DNA of 32,769 nucleotides. It comes from Actinomycetota bacterium. GTDB lineage: Bacteria > Actinomycetota > Thermoleophilia > Gaiellales > Gaiellaceae. The notes under the pieces were generated by a model. It worked only from the letters and a program-made list of their open reading frames with translations. It had not been told where the DNA came from and ran no database searches. Positions 8,156 through 15,715 of this stretch are shown piece after piece. A program made the position numbers and the translations under genes. Positions within the stretch are counted from its first letter, which is position 1; the number at the start of each line of letters is the position of its first letter. The stretch lies in contig VAWW01000068.1 in the NCBI GenBank assembly GCA_005884575.1, positions 1 through 32,769 of the forward strand, given 5' to 3'.

Positions 8156-9076
8156 TTGCCTTCTGACGCCTGGCGCGGCATCTATCCCGCCATCTGCACG
8201 CCGTTCACGCCCGACGACGAGGTCGACCTCGATGCCCAGCGGCGGGTCGTGCGGTTCGTTCTCGAGGGTGGCGCGCACGGGATCGTGGCCTTCGGGCTCG
8301 CCGGCGAGGTGCTGAAGCTCTCGACCGACGAGCGGAAGGCGCTCACCGACACGATCCTCGACGAGGTCGGAGGCGCGGTTCCCGTCTTCATCGGCGCCGG
8401 CGGGCCGAGCATCGGCGCAGCGATCGAGCTCGCGCGCTACGCGGAGGCGGTCGGCGCGAGCTGCATCGTCCTGCCCGCTCCGATGAGCGGCGCCCTGGAC
8501 GAGTCCACGCTCGTGGACTACTTCGTGCGCGTCGCCTCGTCCGTGTCGATTCCGGTGATGATCCAGGACGCGCCCGCATATCTCGGCATCGGCCTCGGCC
8601 CGTCGCTCGTCGGACGTGTGGCCGCCGGCGCGGACAACGTCCGGCTCGTCAAGCTCGAGGCGGGGCCGGTGGAGATGGGCGCCTGGATCTCGACCCTCGG
8701 CCCCGAGTTCGCGATCTGGGGCGGCGACGGCGGCGTCTACATGCTCGACTGCGTCCGCACCGGCGCCGCCGGGATCATCCCCGGCAGCGACCTGATCGAC
8801 CTGCTCGTGCAGGTCTACGAGGCAGAGGCGGAGGGCGACCCCGCGCGTGCCGACGAGCTGTTCCGTAGCGTGTTGCCGATCCTGCTCTTCGAGATGCAGC
8901 ACTCGATCGACCACTACAACGCGTGCGCGAAGGCGGTGCTCGTCCGGCGCGGTGTCCTCGAGCACGCCGGCCTGCGCCCGCCCGCCGCCTCGTTCGGCGA
9001 CGTCTCGGAGTTCCTCCTCGCACAGCACCTGGCCCGGCTCGATCTCGCCGGGGAGGGCGTCGGTGTCGTCGACTGA
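8156..9076 (+). CDS. DapA-family (class I aldolase-like) lyase or aldolase
   Basis: A 306-residue TIM-barrel enzyme of the dihydrodipicolinate synthase/N-acetylneuraminate lyase superfamily. The Schiff-base lysine is K166 in RLVKLE. The substrate carboxylate loop, usually G-T-T-G-E, reads GLAGE at 47-51. The usual YNxP motif, which supplies the catalytic tyrosine, is replaced by QDAP (residues 137-140), so this is not a standard lysine-biosynthetic DapA. The start is TTG 8156, with AGGGGG in good position upstream (8144-8149). Its 3' end overlaps the GntR gene by 14 bases, so the two are coupled. The context of a FCD-type GntR regulator and a catabolic operon points to a retro-aldol or dehydratase step on a sugar acid or keto acid. 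Confidence 0.85.
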   Translation: MPSDAWRGIYPAICTPFTPDDEVDLDAQRRVVRFVLEGGAHGIVAFGLAGEVLKLSTDERKALTDTILDEVGGAVPVFIGAGGPSIGAAIELARYAEAVGASCIVLPAPMSGALDESTLVDYFVRVASSVSIPVMIQDAPAYLGIGLGPSLVGRVAAGADNVRLVKLEAGPVEMGAWISTLGPEFAIWGGDGGVYMLDCVRTGAAGIIPGSDLIDLLVQVYEAEAEGDPARADELFRSVLPILLFEMQHSIDHYNACAKAVLVRRGVLEHAGLRPPAASFGDVSEFLLAQHLARLDLAGEGVGVVD

Positions 9077-9845
9077 GCTGCTCCAGGCCGTCGAGGGCCT
9101 GAAGGAGCCGCGCCGGCTGAGCCACCAGGTCTCGGCGCTGCTCGCGGCCGAGATCGTCTCCGGGCGCATCGCGGTCGGGCAGGCCTTCCCGTCGTCGGAG
9201 GACATCGTCGCGCGCTTCGGCGTCAGCCGCACGGTGGCGCGCGAGACGGCGCAGGCGCTCGCGATGCTCGGCCTCGTGCGCGTCCAGCACGGCAAGCGCA
9301 CGGAGGTGTGTCCGGAGGACGAGTGGGACATCCTCAGCTCGGTCGTCCAGGAGGCGATGCGCCGGGAGGGCAAGGCGGAGCCGCTGCTGCGCGACCTCTA
9401 CGAGTTCCGGCTCCTGATCGAGCCGCAGGCCGCAGCGTGGATGGCGGTGTACGGGAGCGACGAGGACGCGGCCCGGCTCGGCGAGCTCGCCGCGACGATG
9501 GAGCGGCTGACCGGGAAGGACGTCTCCGTCCCGGACCTGATGGACGCCGACCGCAGCTTCCACGACCTCGTCGCGGGCGCCAGCGAGAACCGGGTGCTCG
9601 CGGCGGTGAGCCGCGACATCCGCGAGGTGATCAGCACGCTCTGGGGACTCTCGACGCTCGGCACCGCAGGAGCCCGTCACGTCGCGGAGCAGCACCGCAC
9701 GATCGCGGAGGCCGTCGAGCGGCGGGATCCGGCGGCCGCGATGGCCGCGATGCGCGACCATCTCACGTGGGCGGCGAAGGCCGACCTGCACGGCCTCGGC
9801 GGGCCCTCGGAAATGCGCTTCGCCGAGGGAACGGCCTCGGGCTAG
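9063..9845 (+). CDS. GntR-family transcriptional regulator, FadR/FCD subfamily
   Basis: A 260-residue DNA-binding regulator. The N-terminal winged helix-turn-helix spans about residues 19-82 (FPSSEDIVARFGVSRTVARE). The C-terminal all-helical FCD ligand domain spans about 105-240, with probable metal ligands D163, H167, H211 and H233. GTG 9063 is chosen because GGGAGGG (9051-9057) lies just ahead and the DNA-binding domain starts soon after. FCD regulators normally bind small carboxylates and repress nearby catabolic operons as dimers on short palindromes. It sits between the DapA-like lyase and hydantoinase subunit A. It is the only recognisable transcription factor in the window and so the best candidate for the TTATA-N3-TATAR sites; that link is inferred. 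Confidence 0.92.
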   Translation: MSSTELLQAVEGLKEPRRLSHQVSALLAAEIVSGRIAVGQAFPSSEDIVARFGVSRTVARETAQALAMLGLVRVQHGKRTEVCPEDEWDILSSVVQEAMRREGKAEPLLRDLYEFRLLIEPQAAAWMAVYGSDEDAARLGELAATMERLTGKDVSVPDLMDADRSFHDLVAGASENRVLAAVSRDIREVISTLWGLSTLGTAGARHVAEQHRTIAEAVERRDPAAAMAAMRDHLTWAAKADLHGLGGPSEMRFAEGTASG

Positions 9846-9849
9846 CACA

Positions 9850-11837
9850 GTGGGCCTCGTCATAGGAATCGACACGGGCGGGACGTTCACGGACATGGTC
9901 GTCTTCGACCCGGAGAGCGGTCACGTCGAGTCGCTGAAGACGTCGTCCATACCGCGCACTCCCGGCCAGGCGATCGTCAACGCGCTGGACGAGGGCGGCA
10001 TCGCGGCGAGCGAGATCGAGACGTTCACCCACGGCACGACCGTCGGCACCAACGCGCTGATCGAGCGCAGTACATCCAACGGATCAACCGCAAGGTCCTC
10101 TACGACCTGCGCTGGCGCAAGACCGAGCCGCTCGTGGCGAGCCGCCGGCTCTGCCTCGGCGTGGACGCGCGCCTCGACTCCGACGGGTCCGTTGTGAAGC
10201 CGGTCGACGAGGACGAGGTGCGCGCGCTCTGCCGGACGATTCGCGACTCGGGCGCCGAGGCCGTCGCGATCTGCCTGCTCTTCTCCTACGTGAGCACCGA
10301 GCACGAGGAGCAGGTGAAGAGGATCTTCGAGGAGGAGCTCGGCGATCTGCCCGTCTCCGTCTCGCACGAGGTGGCGCCGATCTGGCGCGAGTACGAGCGC
10401 TCGTCCACCACGATCGCGGATGCCTACCTGCGCCCGTTGCTCGGCCGCTACGTGCAGAGCCTCGACAGCTCGCTGCGCTCCGCGGGGATGACGCGCGAGT
10501 GGACGCTGATGAAGTCGAACGGCGGCGCCATGCTCTCGGGCGCGGCGGCCGACGCTCCGATCCAGACGGTGATGAGCGGGCCCGCCGGCGGGATGACGGC
10601 CACCGAGCACGTTGCGCGGGCGCTCGGCGAGCCGAACGTGCTGACGCTCGACATGGGCGGAACGAGCGCCGACGTCGGCATTCTGGTGAACGGCAAGCAG
10701 CGGCACACGACCGAGTACGAGATCGAGTGGGGCCTGCCGGCCGCCGTGCCGCTGATCGACATCAAGTCGATCGGCGCCGGAGGCGGCTCGATTGCCTGGG
10801 TGGACGCTGGCGGCTTCCTCCGCGTCGGCCCGCGCAGCGCGGGCGCCGAGCCGGGGCCGATCTGCTATGGACGCGGCGGCACCGAGCCGACCGTCACCGA
10901 CGCGAACCTCCTGCTCGGCCGACTCGATCCGGAGTACTTCCTCAACGGGCGGATGCGCCTCGACGCCTCGTCGGTGACGGAGGCGATGGAGGCGCTCGGC
11001 GAGCCGCTCGGACTGGGCGCACTGGAGCTCGCCGCCTCGATCGTCGAGATCGCGAACGAGAACATGGCCAGCGCGATCAAGATGGTTTCGCTCGAGCGCG
11101 GTCACGATCCCCGGCGCTTCGCGCTGCTCGCCTTCGGCGGCGCGGGGCCGCTGCACGCAGCGTCGGTCGCGCGGGTCCTCGGAATCCCGCGCGTGATCGT
11201 CCCGCAGCATCCCGGCGTCTTCTCGGCCCTCGGGCTGCTGCTCGCGGACATCCGCGTGGACAAGGTGTGGACGCAGGCCTTCCGGTCGAACGACGTGGAC
11301 GCGGAGCTCGTGAACCGGCAGTTCGGTCGGATCACGGAGCGGGCGGTCGCAGAGCTGCGCCAGGAGGGCTACGCCGGCGAGCCGGAGATCCGCCGGGCGA
11401 TCAACATGCGCTACTTCGGCCAGAACTACGAGCACGAGGTCGAGATCGAGGGCGGCGAGCTCGACGAGGCGGCGCTCGAGCGCGCCTTCCGCGGCTTCGA
11501 CAGGTTGCACGCCGAGCGCTACGGCTACCGGATCGAGGGCGAGGTGATCGAGCTCGTGAGCTTCAAGGTCACCGTGATCGGCCGGCGGCCCCATCTGGAC
11601 CTCGCGCGCGCGCGCGCGTCAACAAGACGCGAGCGGTCGACGCGGGACGTCTATGTCCGCGGCCAGGGATTCGTCGAGGCCGCCGTCGTGCACCGCTCCG
11701 CGCTCGAGCCGGGCGAGCACGTCGAAGGTCCGGCGGTGATCGAGGAGGAGGGGTCGACGTCGTTCCTCGAGCCGGGGATGACAGTCCGTCGGACGGCTGA
11801 GGGCCCGCTCGTGATCGAGACGGGGATGGTCGCGTGA
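9850..11837 (+). pseudogene. hyuA: Hydantoinase/oxoprolinase subunit A, frameshifted by a probable ~49-nt deletion
   Basis: This encodes the ATP-dependent subunit of the HyuAB/oxoprolinase family. From GTG 9850 the frame has the phosphate-binding motif GIDTGGTFTD and runs to GTTVGTNALIER, ending near 10068. Family-like sequence resumes at 10071 in a different frame, beginning YIQRINRKVLYDLRWRK, and continues unbroken to TGA 11837, including the second ATPase-fold motif LDMGGTSADVGI. From memory of homologues, about 17 residues (roughly KGARVAFVTTEGFRDVP) are missing between the two parts. This fits loss of about 49 nt with the reading frame. The remainder looks intact and unmutated, so the lesion is either recent or an assembly error. 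A run of seven CG dinucleotides lies at 11603-11616. The gene overlaps hyuB by 4 bases. Confidence 0.82.
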
Positions 11838-13555
11838 GCACCGTGATCGATCCGGTCGCGCTCACGGTCGTCGACAACTACCTGACGAGCTGCTGCCGCG
11901 ACATGGGCGTGACGATGATGACGACGGCGTACTCGCCGATCTTCAACGAGTCGCTCGACTTCTCGTGCGTCATCTTCGACCCGCGCGGCAACATGCTCGC
12001 GCAGGCCGAGTTCTGCCCGTCGCAGATCGGCACGATCAAGTTCACGGTCGACTGGACGATTGAGGAGCTCGGGCCGGACGGATTCGACGAAGGCGACATC
12101 GTGATCCACGACGACCCGTACCGCGGCTCGGGCCACGTGCCGGAGCACATGCTCCTGAAGCCCGTCTTCTGGGAGGGCGCGCTCGTCGCGTTCGTCGCCA
12201 ACGTCGCCCACATGTCCGAGGTCGGCGCGAAGACGCCCGGCGGCCTCTCCGGCGACGCGACGGAGATCTACCAGGAGGGGCTGCTGCTTCCGCCCGTGAA
12301 GATCAAGCGGCGCGGCGAGGACGTCGACGACATCTGGAAGATCATCCTCTCGAACCACCGCACGCCACGGGTCACGCTCGGAGACTTCCGCGCGATGATC
12401 GGGTCACTCGACATGGCCGAACGGCGGATCCACGCGCTGATCGCGGACTACGGGCTCGACTTCGTGCAGGCCGCGGCCGACGAGCTGATGGCGATCGCCG
12501 AGCGGCGGATGCGCGCCGAGATCGAGGCGATCCCGGACGGCACGTACACGTTCGAGGACGCGATCGAGGACGACGGCATCACCGACCGCGACTACCCGAT
12601 CAAACTGACGCTGACGATCGACGGCGGCGAGGTGATCGCCGACTTCACAGGCTCGGCGCCCCAGGCGGTCGGGCCGGTGAATGCGATCTACGCCGTCACC
12701 GCATCGGCGATCTACAACGCCTTCCTCCACCTGACCGACCCGACGATCCCGCGCAACGAGGGCTGCTACCGGCCGTTCACGATCATCGCGCCGCCCGGCA
12801 CGATCGTGAACTGCTCGTTCCCCGCACCCGTCGCCGGCGGGAACACCGAGACGAGCCCGCGGCTCACGGACATGATCTTCGGCGCGCTCCAGCATGCGAT
12901 CCCCGACCGCATCGCCGCGTCGTGCGGCGGCACCTCCTCGCCGTTCCTGTTCGGCGGCATCGACCCGCGGACCGGCGAGCCGTACGCGCACTTCCATTTC
13001 GAGGGCGTCGGCTGGGGAGGCAGGCGCGGCCTCGACGGCAACTCCATGGTCGTCACGATCAACGGCAACTGCAGGAACACCCCGGTCGAGGTCTTCGAGA
13101 CCCGGTATCCCGCGTTCCGCATCGACTCGTACCGGCTCGTTCCGGACTCGGGCGGACCGGGCGAGTTCCGCGGAGGTCTCGGCGGCGAGCGGATCTTCAC
13201 CGTCACGGTTCCGGAGGTGACGGTCAGCGCGCTCCTCAACCGGATGAAGACCGAGCCGTGGGGCGTGCTCGGCGGCGGCGAGGGCGCGGTCGGCGGGCTC
13301 TGGGTGCGCCGGGCGGGAACAGCCGAGTGGCGGACCTTCGTCGAGGAGTTCGGGACGATGTCCCCGTCGAAGTTCTCCGGCGTCACGCTGCGCGACGGCG
13401 ACCAGGTGCGCATCCTCATGCCCGGCGGCGGCGGGTACGGCGACCCGCGGCTGCGCGATCCGGAGTCCGTGCGATGCGACGTCGCCGAAGGCTTCGTCAG
13501 CGCCGACGCGGCGCGTGCCGTCTACGGCCTCGAGTCGTACGCCGGGGAGGCCTGA
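11834..13555 (+). CDS. hyuB: Hydantoinase/oxoprolinase subunit B
   Basis: A 573-residue subunit B of the HyuAB family, the partner of the ATPase subunit upstream. The family hydrolyses or carboxylates cyclic amides and ketones with ATP; examples are N-methylhydantoinase, 5-oxoprolinase, caprolactamase and acetone/acetophenone carboxylases. Hallmarks are FNESLDFSCVIFD near 37-49, DDPYRGSGHVPEH near 95-107, GNTETSPR near 336-343 and a glycine-rich C-terminal PGGGGYGDP. Length is normal for the family and the frame is intact, in contrast to hyuA. The start is GTG 11834, in a GTGA overlap with hyuA. The 65-residue zinc-finger-like protein follows one base after the stop, so it may be part of the complex. 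Substrate specificity cannot be read here. Confidence 0.92.
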   Translation: MSTVIDPVALTVVDNYLTSCCRDMGVTMMTTAYSPIFNESLDFSCVIFDPRGNMLAQAEFCPSQIGTIKFTVDWTIEELGPDGFDEGDIVIHDDPYRGSGHVPEHMLLKPVFWEGALVAFVANVAHMSEVGAKTPGGLSGDATEIYQEGLLLPPVKIKRRGEDVDDIWKIILSNHRTPRVTLGDFRAMIGSLDMAERRIHALIADYGLDFVQAAADELMAIAERRMRAEIEAIPDGTYTFEDAIEDDGITDRDYPIKLTLTIDGGEVIADFTGSAPQAVGPVNAIYAVTASAIYNAFLHLTDPTIPRNEGCYRPFTIIAPPGTIVNCSFPAPVAGGNTETSPRLTDMIFGALQHAIPDRIAASCGGTSSPFLFGGIDPRTGEPYAHFHFEGVGWGGRRGLDGNSMVVTINGNCRNTPVEVFETRYPAFRIDSYRLVPDSGGPGEFRGGLGGERIFTVTVPEVTVSALLNRMKTEPWGVLGGGEGAVGGLWVRRAGTAEWRTFVEEFGTMSPSKFSGVTLRDGDQVRILMPGGGGYGDPRLRDPESVRCDVAEGFVSADAARAVYGLESYAGEA

Positions 13556-13556
13556 C

Positions 13557-13754
13557 GTGGGCGAGTGGCGTGAGACCGAGATCAGCTACCTGAAGGCGAA
13601 CCGTGCAGCCTGCGAGCTCTGTGGACACCCGATCGCGCGCCGCTACTGGGGTGCGGAGGCGGACGGCGCGGAGCGGATGTTCTGCTCGCCGGACCACGAG
13701 CGTCTGTACAACGACTACTGGCTCCCGCGGTACGGACGAAAGGCGGTCACCTGA
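13557..13754 (+). CDS. 65-residue putative zinc-finger protein, possible accessory subunit of HyuAB
   Basis: A small acidic/basic mixed protein of 65 residues with a probable zinc site: C19-x2-C22, then C43 and H47 (CX2C-X20-CX3H), reminiscent of TRASH/MYM-type fingers. The C-terminal part is rich in Tyr and Trp (YNDYWLPRYG). GTG 13557 is chosen over an upstream in-frame start because GGGGAGG (13543-13549) sits at proper distance and the gene would then start one base after the hyuB stop. I do not recognise a named family. Acetone carboxylases carry a small zinc-containing gamma subunit, so an assembly or structural role with HyuAB is a reasonable inference, but similarity to that subunit is not evident. 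Confidence 0.7.
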   Translation: MGEWRETEISYLKANRAACELCGHPIARRYWGAEADGAERMFCSPDHERLYNDYWLPRYGRKAVT

Positions 13755-13758
13755 ACCG

Positions 13759-14136
13759 ATGCCCCGCACGCCGATCCTCTCACCCGACGCGCCCGCCCCG
13801 TCCGGCGGCTACTCGCAGGCGATCCGCGCCGGCGACTTCCTCTATCTCGCGGGCCAGGGTCCGTTCGACGCGTCCGGCGAGCGCGCCGGCAAGACGGTCG
13901 CCGAGCAGGTCGAGCGCGTGCTCGTCAATCTCGACGCGGTTGCGCGAGCGGCGGGCGGAACGCTGCAGGCCGCCGTGCGCGTCGGGATGTACCTGAGCGA
14001 CCTCGCGCACTTCGACGAGATGGACGCGGCCTACCGCGCGTTCTTCGCAGACCCGTTGCCGGCGCGAACGACGATCCAGTCCGATCTCGTCGGATTCGAC
14101 GTCGAGGCCGACGCAGTGGTCTGGCTCGGCGAGTAG
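13759..14136 (+). CDS. ridA: RidA/YjgF-family enamine/imine deaminase, copy 1
   Basis: A 125-residue Rid protein, normally a homotrimer that hydrolyses reactive 2-aminoacrylate-type enamines/imines to keto acids and ammonia. The arginine that binds the substrate carboxylate is present (R103 in PARTTI), as is the conserved acidic residue E116 in VEADAV. The full open frame extends upstream, but ATG 13759 gives a protein of family length. It lies 4 bases after the zinc-finger gene and 3 bases before the PLP enzyme. Its neighbour, a PLP-dependent D-amino acid enzyme, would release exactly the kind of enamine that RidA removes, so the two probably act in sequence. Confidence 0.93.
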   Translation: MPRTPILSPDAPAPSGGYSQAIRAGDFLYLAGQGPFDASGERAGKTVAEQVERVLVNLDAVARAAGGTLQAAVRVGMYLSDLAHFDEMDAAYRAFFADPLPARTTIQSDLVGFDVEADAVVWLGE

Positions 14137-14139
14137 GCG

Positions 14140-15198
14140 ATGGAGATCGGCTCGCTCGACACGCCTGTCGCGACGGTCGACCTCGACGCGGTCGAGCGGA
14201 ACATCGCGCGGATGCAGGGGTACTGCGACGAGCACGGCCTCGCATTCAGGCCGCACATCAAGACGCACAAGCTGCCGGCGGTGGCACATATGCAGGTCCG
14301 CGCGGGAGCCGTCGGGATCACCTGTCAGAAGCTCGGCGAGGCGGAGGTGATGGAGGCGGCGGGCCTGCGGGACATTCTGCTCTCGTTCCCGCTGGTCGGC
14401 GCGGCGAAAGCGGAGCGGCTCGCAGCCCTCGCCGGCGAGGCAACCGTCTCCGTCGTCGGCGACTCGGAACACGTGGCGCGCGGGCTCTCCGATGCGCTGG
14501 CGCAGGCCGGCGCAGGCGTCGACTTCCTCGTCGAGTGCGATACGGGCTTCGGTCGCACCGGCGTGCAGTCGCCGGAGGCGGCAGCCGAGCTGGCGGAGCT
14601 CGCCGACGGGCTGCCGGGCCTCCGCTTCGCCGGCCTGATGACCTACCCGACGCTGCCGGAAAGCGGTCCGTGGCTGCGTGCCGCCCGCGAGGCGATCGAG
14701 GCACGCGGGCTCCGCGTAGAGCGGGTGAGTGCGGGCGGCACGCCGACACACCTGATCAACCACCTCGTCGGCGAGGTCACCGAGGTGCGCGCGGGCACCT
14801 ACGTCTACGGCGACCGCTCGTGCATCGCGAACGGCTCGGTGCCGCTGGAGGACTGCGCGCTGCGCATCCGCGCAACCGTGGTCAGCCGCCCGACCCCCGA
14901 CCGGGCGATCCTCGACTCGGGCTCGAAGACGCTCACGAACGATCCGGCCGAGGAGGCGAGCGGCGGCGGCCACGGGCTGATCGTCGAGTATCCGGAGGCG
15001 CGCATCTACACCCTCTCGGAGGAGCACGGCCACGTCGACGTCAGCGCCTGCAGCCCGCGCCCAGACGTCGGCGAGGTTGTCACGATCGTCCCCAACCACG
15101 CCTGCGGCTGCACCAACATGCACGACGAGGTCGTCGTCCACCGCGCCGGCCACGTCGTCGGCACCTGGGCCGTCGCCGCGCGCGGCAAGCTTCGCTAG
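14140..15198 (+). CDS. PLP-dependent D-threonine aldolase / D-serine dehydratase-like enzyme (alanine racemase fold)
   Basis: A 352-residue fold-type III PLP enzyme. The N-terminal alanine-racemase barrel contains PHIKTHK, in which K41 is the expected PLP lysine. CDTGFGRTG near residues 132-140 and SAGGTPT near 195-201 (phosphate-binding region) are typical. The C-terminal domain ends with NHACGCTNMHDE. H320 and C322 correspond to the zinc ligands of eukaryotic-type D-serine dehydratase, and the family also includes metal-dependent D-threonine aldolases. The choice between aldolase and dehydratase cannot be made by eye. ATG 14140 follows the RidA stop by 3 bases. Together with the two Rid genes it suggests breakdown of a D-amino acid or 3-hydroxy amino acid released from a larger compound. 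Confidence 0.85.
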   Translation: MEIGSLDTPVATVDLDAVERNIARMQGYCDEHGLAFRPHIKTHKLPAVAHMQVRAGAVGITCQKLGEAEVMEAAGLRDILLSFPLVGAAKAERLAALAGEATVSVVGDSEHVARGLSDALAQAGAGVDFLVECDTGFGRTGVQSPEAAAELAELADGLPGLRFAGLMTYPTLPESGPWLRAAREAIEARGLRVERVSAGGTPTHLINHLVGEVTEVRAGTYVYGDRSCIANGSVPLEDCALRIRATVVSRPTPDRAILDSGSKTLTNDPAEEASGGGHGLIVEYPEARIYTLSEEHGHVDVSACSPRPDVGEVVTIVPNHACGCTNMHDEVVVHRAGHVVGTWAVAARGKLR

Positions 15199-15217
15199 CC
15201 CTCGACCAGGAGAGCAC

Positions 15218-15679
15218 ATGCCAACACCGGAAACTCGCCTCGCGGAGCTCGGAGTGCAGCTGCCGGATCCGAACCCGGCCGTCGCGAACTACGTCGGCGC
15301 AGTCACCGTCGGCGAGATCGTCTTCGTCTCGGGTCACGGCCCGTACGAGAACGGCGACTACTCGTACAAGGGAAAGCTCGGCCGGGACCTCGACGTGCCC
15401 ACCGGCCAGAAGTCCGCGCGGCTGACGATCGTGAACCTGCTCGCGAGCCTCAAGGCCGAGGTCGGCGAGCTCGACCGGGTCAAGCGCGTCGTCAAGCTGC
15501 TCGTCCTCGTCAACTCCGACCCCGAGTTCAAGGAGCAGCACCTCGTCGCGAACGGTGCCTCGGACCTGCTCGTCGAGATCTTCGGCGCCGACCGCGGGCG
15601 CCACGCGCGCTCCGCGATCGGCATGGGCGCGCTTCCGTTCGGCATCTCCGTGGAGATCGAGGGCATCTTCGCCTTATAA
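15218..15679 (+). CDS. RidA/YjgF-family protein, copy 2 (longer, YjgH/TdcF_1-like subgroup)
   Basis: A 153-residue Rid-superfamily protein, longer than archetypal RidA and divergent from copy 1. The family's SGHGP turn is at 39-43, and the C-terminal signature HARSAIGMGALPFG contains an arginine (R131) where the substrate-binding arginine is expected. ATG 15218 is chosen for its ribosome binding site CAGGAGAG (15207-15214); the open frame extends upstream without one. Members of this subgroup often sit in catabolic operons, and some hydrolyse specific imines or related intermediates rather than 2-aminoacrylate. The last codons (TTA TAA) form the left arm of an AT-rich palindrome that lies before the NicX-like gene, so the operator overlaps the stop codon. 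Confidence 0.88.
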   Translation: MPTPETRLAELGVQLPDPNPAVANYVGAVTVGEIVFVSGHGPYENGDYSYKGKLGRDLDVPTGQKSARLTIVNLLASLKAEVGELDRVKRVVKLLVLVNSDPEFKEQHLVANGASDLLVEIFGADRGRHARSAIGMGALPFGISVEIEGIFAL

Positions 15680-15686
15680 GCTATAA
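15674..15686. promoter_or_regulatory. AT-rich palindrome, site 2 of 4 (TTATA AGC TATAA)
   Basis: This is the only copy with two perfect arms: TTATA and TATAA around a 3-base centre. It overlaps the stop codon of the second Rid gene and sits 29 bases before the ATG of the NicX-like gene. TATAAC at 15682-15687 could also serve as a -10 box, giving a short leader containing AAGGAGA. Same family as the sites at 4288, 23169 and 26071. Confidence 0.6.
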
Positions 15687-15715
15687 CGGACGCGGTCCGG
15701 GAAAGGAGACGCTCG

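Noticed and set aside
8156-9076. Annotation as lysine-biosynthetic dapA
   Set aside because: The catalytic tyrosine motif is absent and the gene is coupled to a GntR regulator in a catabolic operon.
11603-11616. Run of seven CG dinucleotides inside hyuA, considered as a slippage or Z-DNA element
   Set aside because: The frame is intact through it and it codes for a normal Ala/Arg stretch; nothing else supports a function.
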